Positions 36,844 through 45,373 of a DNA stretch of 64,000 bases are shown in pieces. Source of the stretch: an uncultured Pontibacter sp. (GTDB lineage Bacteria > Bacteroidota > Bacteroidia > Cytophagales > Hymenobacteraceae); contig NZ_CANLMZ010000017.1 of the NCBI RefSeq assembly GCF_947492645.1, forward strand, positions 1 through 64,000, in the 5' to 3' direction. Position 1 is the first letter of the stretch; every line of letters begins with the position of its first letter. The position numbers and the translations under genes are program-made. The notes below the pieces were generated by a model, which was given only the letters and a program-made list of their open reading frames with translations, did not search any database and was not told the origin of the DNA.

Positions 36844-38622
36844 ATGACCTATAAAGAAAAACTAGCAGCTATCCGCAGTCAGATGAAAGAAGAAGGTGTA
36901 AGCGCCTACATTATCCCTTCAGCTGACCCGCATATAAGTGAGTATTTACCAGACAGGTATAAATGTATTTCTTTTGCATCGGGCTTTTCGGGCTCGGCGG
37001 GCACCTTGGTAATTACCCAGGATACAGCCCATCTATGGACAGATGCACGTTATTTTGTGCAGGCTAACGAGCAACTGGCAGGCACAGGCTTCGAATTGGC
37101 CAAACTGATAGTTCAAAATGCACCGGAATATATAGACTGGCTGGCTGAGCGCCTGCAAAACGGCGAAACTGTAGCCTACGATGCTAAACTAATCTCTGTT
37201 AGCCTGGCTCAGTTACTGGAGGCTCAGTTAATGCCATTAGGAATTAAAATAAACAGTAACCGCGATTACCTGGACCCAATCTGGGAGAACAGACCACAAC
37301 TGCCTGCAGAACCAGCCTTTTTACTGGGCGAGGAAGTAGTAGGGGAGTCGCTGGAGAGCAAGCTAAGCAGGCTAAGAACTTCCTTAAAAAAACAAAGAGC
37401 AGATTATCATTTAATCTCGTCGCTGGACGACCTGGCCTGGTTGTTTAACATGCGCGGATCTGACGTAAAGTGCAACCCGGTAGTGCTAAGCTTTGCACTT
37501 ATCAGCCAGGAGGTTTGCATGCTGTTTATAGACCAGGCCAAACTGAGCGATGCTGAAAAAGACAAATTGCAGCAGGCGGGGGTTAAACTTAAGCCTTACG
37601 AAGATATAGAGCAGGTTTTAACGGAACTGCCAACGGGTGCCAGTATTTTTATAGACCCACGCCGTAATTGCTACGCCCTTTACAAACAGCTGCCTGAGTC
37701 GGTGAGGGTGGTGCAGGATACAAACCCAACCACTTTTTTTAAAGCGCAAAAGAACGAAGTAGAGGCAGCGCACACACGCCAGACAATGATAAAGGATGGC
37801 GTAGCTTTAACGCGCTTTTTTAAATGGCTGGAAGAGAACATCGGTAAAACTAAAATAACTGAACTTTCGGTAGCTGATAAAGTGCTGGAGTTCAGAGCCC
37901 AGCAGGAGGGATTTGTGGGAGAGAGTTTCGATACTATTGCCGGATATAAAGCCCATGGTGCCCTGCCACATTACAAAGCAACACCAGAAAGTGATGTAGA
38001 ACTCCAACCAGATGGCCTTTTCCTGCTTGATTCGGGGGGGCAGTATACTTCTGGTACAACAGATATTACACGCGTTGTGTCGCTGGGCAACCTGACAGAA
38101 GAGGAAAGTATAGATTATACATTGGTGCTGAAAGGAATGATTGACGGCTCTACAACCCGTTATCCGAAAGGCACCAAAGGGTACCAAATTGATGCCATTA
38201 CCCGCAAACCGCTCTGGGATTACGCCCGCAACTACGGCCACGGCACCGGCCACGGCGTCGGCTTTTTCCTGAACGTGCACGAGGGCCCGCATGTGCTTAA
38301 TCCTACGCCAACGCCTGTAGCCTTGGAACTAGGCATGATCTCATCGGTAGAGCCTGGCATTTACCGCGAAGGCAAACACGGCATCCGTATCGAGAATCTT
38401 GTACTGACGGTGCAGGACGAAACAAATGACTTTGCGGAGTTTTACGCTTTCGAGCATCTTACACTTGCCCTGATCGATACCACGCCGATTAAGAAAGAAC
38501 TATTGGAGGCACACCAGGTAAAATGGCTGAACGACTACCACCAGCAGGTTGTGGAGAAACTAGGTCCTCATTTAACGGAAGATGAGCTAACCTGGCTGAA
38601 AGAGAAAGCCAGGCCGATATAG
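36844..38622 (+). CDS. Xaa-Pro aminopeptidase (M24B, long form)
   Basis: A 592-residue cytoplasmic metallopeptidase that removes N-terminal residues preceding proline. Two creatinase-like N-terminal domains (about 1-305) precede the pita-bread catalytic domain. Metal-ligand regions are visible: LLDSGGQYTSGTTDITR (two Asp), GHGTGHGVGFFLNVHEGPH (His), SSVEPGIY (Glu) and GIRIENL (Glu). A C-terminal M24 extension (about 530-592) is typical of the eukaryote-like long form. It starts MTYKEKLAAIRSQMKEEGVSAYIIPSADPH. Single gene with its own terminator. Confidence 0.95.
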   Translation: MTYKEKLAAIRSQMKEEGVSAYIIPSADPHISEYLPDRYKCISFASGFSGSAGTLVITQDTAHLWTDARYFVQANEQLAGTGFELAKLIVQNAPEYIDWLAERLQNGETVAYDAKLISVSLAQLLEAQLMPLGIKINSNRDYLDPIWENRPQLPAEPAFLLGEEVVGESLESKLSRLRTSLKKQRADYHLISSLDDLAWLFNMRGSDVKCNPVVLSFALISQEVCMLFIDQAKLSDAEKDKLQQAGVKLKPYEDIEQVLTELPTGASIFIDPRRNCYALYKQLPESVRVVQDTNPTTFFKAQKNEVEAAHTRQTMIKDGVALTRFFKWLEENIGKTKITELSVADKVLEFRAQQEGFVGESFDTIAGYKAHGALPHYKATPESDVELQPDGLFLLDSGGQYTSGTTDITRVVSLGNLTEEESIDYTLVLKGMIDGSTTRYPKGTKGYQIDAITRKPLWDYARNYGHGTGHGVGFFLNVHEGPHVLNPTPTPVALELGMISSVEPGIYREGKHGIRIENLVLTVQDETNDFAEFYAFEHLTLALIDTTPIKKELLEAHQVKWLNDYHQQVVEKLGPHLTEDELTWLKEKARPI

Positions 38623-38647
38623 GTTGCTGGTTTAAATAAGAAAGATA

Positions 38648-38681
38648 GCGGCTATACTTGCAAAAGTATAGCCGCTTTTTT
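38648..38681 (+). terminator. Terminator whose stem is an inverted pair of AAGTATA words
   Basis: The 12-bp stem GCGGCTATACTT/AAGTATAGCCGC has loop GCAA and is followed by six T. It ends the aminopeptidase transcript. The inner part of each arm is the window's recurrent word, in inverted orientation. Confidence 0.9.
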
Positions 38682-38948
38682 GTGTCGCGGGTTAAGCATT
38701 GATGCGTTGCATGTAGCTGGAAAAGTATAGGCAGCAGTAAAGGCTAACGTAAGAGGAGCAGAAGTATAAGGGCATCGAGCTATAATTTATACTTATGCCC
38801 GCAAAAAAAACAGTCTCTTAGCCCTCCTTGCCGGATGCTGTGTTTATACTTTAGCTCAATTAGAAAAACGCGAAGCAAATAGTATACTTTATCTGCAACC
38901 TTTAGCCTAAAACTGACTAAAAGGAAGTTCAGAGCAACAAGTTATACT
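38682..38948. other. Intergenic region rich in AAGTATA words
   Basis: This 267-bp stretch contains at least five copies of the word (about 38720, 38762, 38789, 38847, 38882) in both orientations. No promoter was recognised. Confidence 0.5.
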
Positions 38949-40532
38949 ATGTCATTCAGATTTCTACCCAAATTATATGCAGCTGCTTTTGCACTCTTTT
39001 TACCCTTGGCAGCACATGCACAAAGCACGCCACGCCCGGCCTCTGTTACAGTTAAGATAGATGTGCCGCAGAATATGCGCGGCGGTGTTTTTAGTGTTGA
39101 TCGTTTTGCCACCATTCCACCCGATTTTAAACTGGAAGTATATGCCCGTGTAAGCGGTGCGAGGTTTATGGCTGTGGCACCTAACGGCGATTTATTTGTT
39201 TCGATGCCCTGGGACGGAAAGGTTAAGGTGATTCGTCAATTACCGGGTGGAGGAATAGAGGACTTTGATTATGTAGATGGCTTGCAACGCCCACACGATA
39301 TTGTGTTCCACAAGATCGGGAGTACGCAGTATGTGTACATTGCCGAGAAAAACCAGATTAACCGCTATACTTACACCAACGGCGAAAGACGCGGCCAGAA
39401 TCGTGAAATAGTAGTAGCAAACTTGCCCGATGAGAGTTTAGCAGAATTGAAGGGCAGCTATGGCCATGTACTCAAAAATATTGCGCTCGATAGCAATCAT
39501 AAATTATATGTTTCTATTGCCTCTACCTGCAATGCCTGCATAGAGGACACCCAAAGTAACCCTAAGCGCGGCGCAATTTACCAGTACAATGCCGATGGTA
39601 CAGGAGGCCGTTTGTTTGCAGAGGGAATCCGAAATGCGGAAGGCCTTGACTTTGTGCCAGGTACCAATAATTTGTGGGTAACGCTAAACCAACGCGATAA
39701 TGTAGCCTATCCTTTTAACGACAATACCGGCAACTACGGTAAGGTAGTGCAAAGCTACGTAAACAATAACCCCCCAGAAGGTATAACGCTGGTGCGAGAT
39801 GGCGGCAACTATGGCTGGCCTTTCTGTAACCCCGACGGCAGACAAGGGATGGATAACATGGGTTTTATCAATGATGTAGAGCTTAACCCTAACAATGCAG
39901 TAGACTGCAGCGGCATGGACCGCATCAGCAAAGGTATACAGGCACACTCGGCTCCGCTTGGCTTGCTTTTTACACAGAATACACAAATGCCACAGGCTTA
40001 CCGCAACGGTGCTTTGGTGGCTCTGCACGGCTCCTGGAACCGCTCTAAGGCAACAGGCTATAAGATTATATACTTTCCGTGGCAAAACGGCTTACCCGGA
40101 GACCAAATAGATTTAGTCGGAGGTTTCCTTAATTCTGATTCTACAGAAGCATACAGCCGGCCAAACGATATTGCCATAGACGCACAGGGCAATCTTTTTA
40201 TATCTGATGATGCTGCAAGTGCTATTTATAAGCTAACATATACCGGTGCAGTTACATCAGCAGAACGCGAGGCCTTAGACAGAGCCGTTGAAGTATATCC
40301 GGTTCCAGCCTCTAAGGTTTTAAACATCAACGTAAGCAACCTGAAAAGCAGAAGTGTGCAGTTTATACTTACCAATGCGCAGTCGGCAAATGTGCTGGAC
40401 CTTACAAAGCAGTTAAAAGCCGGTGCCGCGAATAAAATTCAGTTAGACACAAGCAAATTAGCGGCGGGCATTTACTTTTTAAGTATAGTTTCTGGAGATA
40501 CGCGTGTTGTAAGAAGAGTCGTGATTCAGTAG
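38949..40532 (+). CDS. Sorbosone/glucose-dehydrogenase-like beta-propeller with T9SS type A domain
   Basis: A 527-residue secreted protein. Signal peptide to about residue 24 (LAAHAQ). Residues 50-435 form a six-bladed propeller of the soluble glucose/L-sorbosone dehydrogenase family (MAVAPNGDLFVSMPWDGKV, GLQRPHDIVFH, NAEGLDFVPGTNNLWV, LVALHGSWNRSKATGYKI). Related enzymes use PQQ to oxidise sugars, but the cofactor is not proven by sequence here. The tail (about 448-527: VEVYPVPASKVLNINVSNL ... GIYFLSIVSGDTRVVRRVVI) is a type A T9SS domain, so it is expected on the cell surface or outside. Single gene; a terminator-like hairpin follows at 40641. Confidence 0.85.
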   Translation: MSFRFLPKLYAAAFALFLPLAAHAQSTPRPASVTVKIDVPQNMRGGVFSVDRFATIPPDFKLEVYARVSGARFMAVAPNGDLFVSMPWDGKVKVIRQLPGGGIEDFDYVDGLQRPHDIVFHKIGSTQYVYIAEKNQINRYTYTNGERRGQNREIVVANLPDESLAELKGSYGHVLKNIALDSNHKLYVSIASTCNACIEDTQSNPKRGAIYQYNADGTGGRLFAEGIRNAEGLDFVPGTNNLWVTLNQRDNVAYPFNDNTGNYGKVVQSYVNNNPPEGITLVRDGGNYGWPFCNPDGRQGMDNMGFINDVELNPNNAVDCSGMDRISKGIQAHSAPLGLLFTQNTQMPQAYRNGALVALHGSWNRSKATGYKIIYFPWQNGLPGDQIDLVGGFLNSDSTEAYSRPNDIAIDAQGNLFISDDAASAIYKLTYTGAVTSAEREALDRAVEVYPVPASKVLNINVSNLKSRSVQFILTNAQSANVLDLTKQLKAGAANKIQLDTSKLAAGIYFLSIVSGDTRVVRRVVIQ

Positions 40533-40640
40533 TTTGTAGTGCTGTTAATATGTTAAATAAAGTGAGGTGGACATGCTGTAGCCTCCCTACTTTGTGCAAA
40601 GCGTACTGATATCAAGAGAGACCATAGTGGTTAACATTAA

Positions 40641-40670
40641 GCAACTCAGAGTGCAGTAATTCTGAGTTGC
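40641..40670 (+). terminator. Terminator hairpin after the dehydrogenase-like gene
   Basis: The stem GCAACTCAGA/TCTGAGTTGC with 10-nt loop is followed by TTACTGTTTT. The T-tract is interrupted, so strength is uncertain. Confidence 0.6.
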
Positions 40671-40822
40671 TTACTGTTTTAGTTTATATGCCATGCACAG
40701 CAGTACAAGGCTAGCAATGGTTCTCAATTTATACTTAGAGAAAAGCAATTGGCGATCATGTATAATAATAGCTCTACCTTTGCCGCTTATACTTTGGGTT
40801 GCAGGATAGCAGCCTGTTTACG

Positions 40823-41734
40823 ATGAGCAGTTTTATACTTTTATTCGGTTGCCTTTTGCTTGGTGTGTTGTTGCAGAAGGTGCGTAATTTCCCGATGAAT
40901 ACGCCGCTGGTACTCAACCAGTTTATAATTTACATCTCGCTTCCGGCGCTTGCTTTATACTTTATACCTGAAGTTGTGCTAGACCACACAGTGCTGTTGC
41001 CAGTAGGGGTGGCCTGGATATGCTTTGCTGGTTCTGCGTTGCTTTTCTGGAGTTTAGGTAAGGCTTTTGGTTGGTCTCGTAAGCTAACGGGCTGCCTTAT
41101 ACTTACAGCTGGCCTGGGCAATACGTCGTTTATTGGTTTTCCGGTGGTAGAGGCACTTTATGGTTCTGAAGGGCTTAAAACGGCTATATTGATTGATCAG
41201 CCTGGCTCGTTTTTTATACTTTCTACAGTAGGTATTGCCGTGGCAGCTGCTTTCTCTAAGGGTACTGCAAGTGCAAGCGCCATCGCCAAAAAAATCATTA
41301 CCTTTCCGCCGTTTTTTACGTTTGTGCTGGCTATACTTTTAAACCTGCTCAACCTGCACTTTAACGACGATCTGAAAGATGTTTTTCAGCGTTTGGGTAG
41401 TACGGTAACCCCTTTGGCACTTATTTCGGTGGGTTTGCAACTACGCATAGAGCGCCGCAGCAAGCATTGGAAGTTCCTGGTTATCGGTCTGGCTTACCAG
41501 CTTATACTTGCGCCGCTGCTTATTTATACTTTGTATGTAGGGGTTTTAGGACTGAGCGGGGAAATTATACAGATCTCAATTATAGAGGCTGCAATGGCCC
41601 CTATGATCACAGCCTGCATTGTAGCGGCATCCTATGGTTTAAAGCCCAAACTTGCCAACATGATGATTGGCTTTGGTATCCCGATCTCATTTATCACGCT
41701 GGCCTTTTGGTATTGGATTGTGCAAGGGGTATAA
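40823..41734 (+). CDS. AEC-family transporter
   Basis: A 303-residue inner-membrane protein with about 10 hydrophobic segments, matching the auxin-efflux-carrier/malonate-type family (first segment FILLFGCLLLGVLLQKV; GCLILTAGLGNTSFIGFPVVEALYG, containing the conserved N-x-x-F-x-G-x-P). Substrates are usually organic acids or amino acids; the substrate here is unknown. I choose ATG 40823; the frame runs back to a TTG at 40799 which would add eight residues. The gene carries about seven TATACTT words in different reading frames. Confidence 0.85.
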   Translation: MSSFILLFGCLLLGVLLQKVRNFPMNTPLVLNQFIIYISLPALALYFIPEVVLDHTVLLPVGVAWICFAGSALLFWSLGKAFGWSRKLTGCLILTAGLGNTSFIGFPVVEALYGSEGLKTAILIDQPGSFFILSTVGIAVAAAFSKGTASASAIAKKIITFPPFFTFVLAILLNLLNLHFNDDLKDVFQRLGSTVTPLALISVGLQLRIERRSKHWKFLVIGLAYQLILAPLLIYTLYVGVLGLSGEIIQISIIEAAMAPMITACIVAASYGLKPKLANMMIGFGIPISFITLAFWYWIVQGV

Positions 41735-41873
41735 TACCTGTTATTGCTTCATTTCCAACTTAAAACGCTGGTCTACCTGATGGATCAGGTTGTTAGGAGG
41801 TGTGGCAGTAATAGAAATTATAACTTAAAGTTGATATGCTGCTATATCGGCTTTCGAGCTTAAAAAGCAACTA

Positions 41874-42512
41874 TTACGCTTCCGGTTCCTCGTAAGTATC
41901 CAGTTTGATTTTTTCGATCAGCAGGTAATTCTTAAACTGGTGGATCATGCGGTCCATCTCTTTTTCTTTTGCCGAAAGCGCTTCTACTTCTTCATCAGAT
42001 GTTTGCAGCACGGGGCGCAGTTTGTAAAGGCTGTCCTGTATTTGCGGTATGGCAGCCTCGGTGTGTTGCCTTACCTCTTCGTTGGGCTGGGTAAGCAGGC
42101 TTTCTTCCAACTCCTGAATATACTTTTCAAGGAACTGAACCATGTGCCACGGGTTGTTTGGCTTGTTCCAGGTAAAAGTAGTGTTGCAGCGGCGGCAGCG
42201 GTAAGTGTTGCACTTCCAACCATGTTCGTTTGTAGTCACGCCATTTTTCTTAAGCATATCAGCTTTCTGGCACTTAGGGCAATAGGCATTGTCCTCTATT
42301 ACCTTCTCCAAACGCTCACGCTTGTCTAGTATAATAGCGCGGTTCTCGGCATGTTTTATTAATTGCCCCTCCAGGTTTTGGCAGGCATTGGTAAGTTGCT
42401 CGTGCTCCTGGCTCAGCTCTCCTGTCTCCATTAATAAAGTAGCGCGCTTGCTAAAAAAACGTATCAGCTTTATTAGTTCTCTTTCGTTTGGCTTCAGGGG
42501 TAGGTTGTTCAT
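41874..42512 (-). CDS. Coiled-coil protein with central zinc ribbon, unknown function
   Basis: A 212-residue cytoplasmic protein, not assigned to a named family. Helical segments that could form coiled coils lie at about 30-72 and 125-205. Between them, CPKCQKADMLKKNG and CRRCNTTF give a C-x2-C ... C-x2-C zinc ribbon, like those at the start of transposase or primase proteins. No signal or membrane segment. Single gene converging with the AEC transporter. A structural or nucleic-acid-binding role is possible but unproven. Confidence 0.7.
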   Translation of the reverse strand: MNNLPLKPNERELIKLIRFFSKRATLLMETGELSQEHEQLTNACQNLEGQLIKHAENRAIILDKRERLEKVIEDNAYCPKCQKADMLKKNGVTTNEHGWKCNTYRCRRCNTTFTWNKPNNPWHMVQFLEKYIQELEESLLTQPNEEVRQHTEAAIPQIQDSLYKLRPVLQTSDEEVEALSAKEKEMDRMIHQFKNYLLIEKIKLDTYEEPEA

Positions 42513-42601
42513 AATTTATGTGCGTTGATAAGCAAAGATAAAAAAATCTGATGGAAGTAGACAGGAGGTGTCAATTTAGACTACATGCCAGGGGCAATAT
42601 A

Positions 42602-43129
42602 TTATTTTTCCCGAACCCGCTTGTAAACGCGTATGGCCAGCATCAGGATAACAGAGAAAAGTATAAGCCCCACAATGCCCCAAACCATACTTAAGGCATT
42701 TTTGAGCACTACTAAAAACACGATGCTGATAAGGAAAAGGGTTGCCACCTCGTTCCAGATGCGCAGTTGTGTGGAAGTATACTTTAGAACGCCCTGTTGC
42801 TGCTGCTTAAAAATGCCGTGGCAAAGCAAGTGGTATACATACAAGCCAAGTACAAACGAAAGCTTCCAGACGAGCCATCCAGGAACAGCGCCATACAGGT
42901 ACAGCATAGACAGGCCAAAAATGAGCGTAAGTATGGCCGATGGCCAGGTAATACCGTACCAAAGGCGTTTCTGCATCACAGAGAACTGCTTTTGAAGTAT
43001 ACTGCGTTCGGGCTCAGGTTTCTCGGCAGCCTCTGCAAAGTATATAAACAGGCGCACGATGTAAAAAAGCCCCGCAAACCAGGTTACCACAAAAATGATG
43101 TGCAGCGCTTTAACGTAAAAGTAGCTCAT
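42602..43129 (-). CDS. hemJ: HemJ-type protoporphyrinogen IX oxidase
   Basis: A 175-residue membrane protein with four to five hydrophobic segments. The start YVKALHIIFVVTWFAGLFYIVRLFIY carries the conserved heme-ligand His10 and Arg26, and the family motifs WNEVATLFLISIVFLVVLK and FGLSMLYLYG follow. HemJ oxidises protoporphyrinogen IX to protoporphyrin IX in heme synthesis and is common in Bacteroidota lacking HemG/HemY. Single gene, with no other heme gene in the window. Confidence 0.9.
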   Translation of the reverse strand: MSYFYVKALHIIFVVTWFAGLFYIVRLFIYFAEAAEKPEPERSILQKQFSVMQKRLWYGITWPSAILTLIFGLSMLYLYGAVPGWLVWKLSFVLGLYVYHLLCHGIFKQQQQGVLKYTSTQLRIWNEVATLFLISIVFLVVLKNALSMVWGIVGLILFSVILMLAIRVYKRVREK

Positions 43130-43268
43130 AGCCTAAAATGGTGTTTCTGCAAAGGTAAGGCAAATGTTTAAACGAGGCAGCAAAACTAGAGCTATACTTA
43201 AGCTCGGGAAATTTGCCAAAGATTAGTACCTTCACAGCATACGGCGAAAACATAACGTTAATCACACC

Positions 43269-44378
43269 ATGAAAGTAACCACTCCCACGCTATTACTGGA
43301 CAAGCAGAAAGCCCTGAAAAACATCCAAAGGATGGTAGAGAAAGCCAGCAACAGCGGCGTTCGCCTGCGTCCTCATTTTAAAACGCATCAATCGGCACAG
43401 GTTGGTGAGTGGTTTCGTGCAGTTGGCATAGACTCCATTACGGTATCATCAGTTAAAATGGCCCGTTATTTTGCAAACAACGGCTGGAACAATATACTGA
43501 TCGCTTTCCCGGCTAACATACTGGAAATGGAAAGTATAAATGCCCTTGCCTCCGAAATAAACCTGCACCTGGTGGCCGTAAACATCGAAACCGTGGAGGC
43601 CCTTGCTGCAGAACTGACGCAGCCGGTGCGCATCTGGCTGAAAGTGGATACCGGCTATGGCCGTACTGGTATTTTACCGCATGCCCACACTGACCTGGAC
43701 GCAATTCTGGATGTTATACAACAATGCGAGAATATTTGGTTTGAGGGCTTTCTGACCCACGACGGACACACCTACAAGGAAACAGAAAAGGACGCAATCC
43801 AATCTATCCATAATACATCCCTTTTCCTGCTGCACCTCCTCCGCGACCGTTACATAGATGCGTTTCCGGAACTGAAGCTATCGTATGGGGATACTCCCTC
43901 GTGCAGCGTTTTAGAAGATTTAAGTGGTGTGGACGAAATAAGGCCCGGCAACTTTGTATTTTACGACCTCACGCAACAGCACATCGGCTCCTGTACCTAC
44001 AGCGATATTGCGGTTTGCATGGCGTGCCCTGTCGTGGCAAAACACCCTGAGCGTAACGAGATTATACTTTACGGCGGCAGCGTGCATTTTTCAAAAGACG
44101 TTCTACTGCAGGAGGATGGCACCCCATGCTATGGCCGTGTGGTAACATTAACAGAAAATGGGTGGTCTGGGCCAATGGATGGGATAGAAGTGGTGTCGCT
44201 GTCGCAAGAGCATGGCATTGTGCGGGCATCTGAAGAGCTATTTGAGAAGTATAAAATAGGCGATGTGATGGGTGTTTTACCAGTACATTCCTGCCTTACA
44301 GCTGATTTGATGAAGGGCTACCTGACAACAGAAGGTGATGTGTTAGAGCACTTGTCTGGTAAGGCGTTGCATGTTTAA
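43269..44378 (+). CDS. DSD1-like PLP enzyme (D-serine dehydratase / D-threonine aldolase family)
   Basis: A 369-residue fold-type III PLP enzyme. The alanine-racemase-like barrel carries RPHFKTHQS, whose Lys (about 38) is the expected Schiff-base residue. WLKVDTGYGRTG and LSYGDTPSC are typical substrate or phosphate regions. The C-terminal LPVHSCLTADL holds the His-x-Cys zinc site of eukaryote-type D-serine dehydratase/D-threonine aldolase. The likely reaction is breakdown of a D-hydroxy-amino acid; the exact substrate cannot be chosen. The GH25 gene follows 2 bp later, so they form an operon. Confidence 0.85.
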   Translation: MKVTTPTLLLDKQKALKNIQRMVEKASNSGVRLRPHFKTHQSAQVGEWFRAVGIDSITVSSVKMARYFANNGWNNILIAFPANILEMESINALASEINLHLVAVNIETVEALAAELTQPVRIWLKVDTGYGRTGILPHAHTDLDAILDVIQQCENIWFEGFLTHDGHTYKETEKDAIQSIHNTSLFLLHLLRDRYIDAFPELKLSYGDTPSCSVLEDLSGVDEIRPGNFVFYDLTQQHIGSCTYSDIAVCMACPVVAKHPERNEIILYGGSVHFSKDVLLQEDGTPCYGRVVTLTENGWSGPMDGIEVVSLSQEHGIVRASEELFEKYKIGDVMGVLPVHSCLTADLMKGYLTTEGDVLEHLSGKALHV

Positions 44379-44380
44379 GT

Positions 44381-45310
44381 ATGGGAAAGCAGGTGGATAT
44401 GTGGCCGGAGGAGCAGGCCTCAAAAAGTGACAGAGTGGCGCTGGCAAGTATAAAAAATATCAAAAAGCCCGGTGTAAAGTATAAAGAACCCGCTAAACGT
44501 ACGCCTTACCCCAAAAAAACAGGCAAACCAAGTAAACCTCGGGGTAAAAAGAAGAAGACAAAATCCGCCAGGCCTTTTTGGATAGGGGTTGCTTTTCTGG
44601 TAGCCATTGCCATGGGTGTGTTGTACGTAGAGTTCCTGCGGGAAGAGGAGCAACCTATATGGCCCGAAGGACACAGCCCAATGGGCAATAGTGTGCTCGG
44701 AGTGGATGTTTCACGGTACCAGCGTAAAATTAATTGGGAGAAGGTAAAAGAGAACGATGTTTCTTTTGCCTTTATCAAAGCTACAGAGGGCGTTAAACTG
44801 CAAGACAGTTTTTTTGAGCGCAACTGGGAAAAAACAGCTGAGGCAGGTATTTTAAGAGGTGCGTACCACTTTTACCTGCCACACCTGAAACCTGACGTAC
44901 AGGCCAAAAACTTTATAAACACCGTTACGCTGGCTCCCGGCGATTTGCCTCCTGTGCTGGATGTGGAGGTGAGGGGTCGCATGCCGCTCAACCATTTCCG
45001 GGGCGACTTAAAAGAGTGGCTGGTGCTTGTAGAAAGAAAGTATGGCGTAAAACCGATTATTTACACAGGGCACAGTTTTTACAAAGATTACCTGGAAGGC
45101 TATTTCGATGAGTATCCACTCTGGATTGCCCACTACAATGTTCGTGAGCTAACCCTTCAGAAAACCGACAGAACGCTTCTCTCTTTCTGGCAGCATACTG
45201 ATAAGGGAGTTATAGAAGGAATAAAAGGCCACGTAGACTGTAATATTTTTTACGGCAGCCTTCGCGAGCTCAAAACGCTTTGTATACAGCCACCCGTTGC
45301 TAAAAAGTAA
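44381..45310 (+). CDS. Membrane-anchored GH25 lysozyme-like muramidase
   Basis: A 309-residue protein. Residues 1-64 form a highly basic, Lys/Pro-rich cytoplasmic tail, followed by a transmembrane segment at about 67-83. The GH25 barrel (about 104-300) has VLGVDVSRYQ (Asp109), FIKATEG (Glu136) and PPVLDVEV, where Asp194/Glu196 are the expected catalytic pair, then SFWQHTDKG near the end. GH25 enzymes cut MurNAc-GlcNAc bonds of peptidoglycan. The anchored topology suggests a role in the organism's own wall turnover. Co-transcribed with the DSD1-like gene. Confidence 0.9.
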   Translation: MGKQVDMWPEEQASKSDRVALASIKNIKKPGVKYKEPAKRTPYPKKTGKPSKPRGKKKKTKSARPFWIGVAFLVAIAMGVLYVEFLREEEQPIWPEGHSPMGNSVLGVDVSRYQRKINWEKVKENDVSFAFIKATEGVKLQDSFFERNWEKTAEAGILRGAYHFYLPHLKPDVQAKNFINTVTLAPGDLPPVLDVEVRGRMPLNHFRGDLKEWLVLVERKYGVKPIIYTGHSFYKDYLEGYFDEYPLWIAHYNVRELTLQKTDRTLLSFWQHTDKGVIEGIKGHVDCNIFYGSLRELKTLCIQPPVAKK

Positions 45311-45320
45311 AGATTTTTAT

Positions 45321-45359
45321 AAAACCAAAGGCGCAGTTGATAGCTGCGCCTTTGGTTTT
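45321..45359. terminator. Bidirectional terminator between convergent genes
   Basis: The long stem AAAACCAAAGGCGCAG/CTGCGCCTTTGGTTTT with a 7-nt loop ends in A and T runs on both strands. It serves the GH25 gene and the low-complexity gene. Confidence 0.95.
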
Positions 45360-45373
45360 TAAGATTGCTTTAA

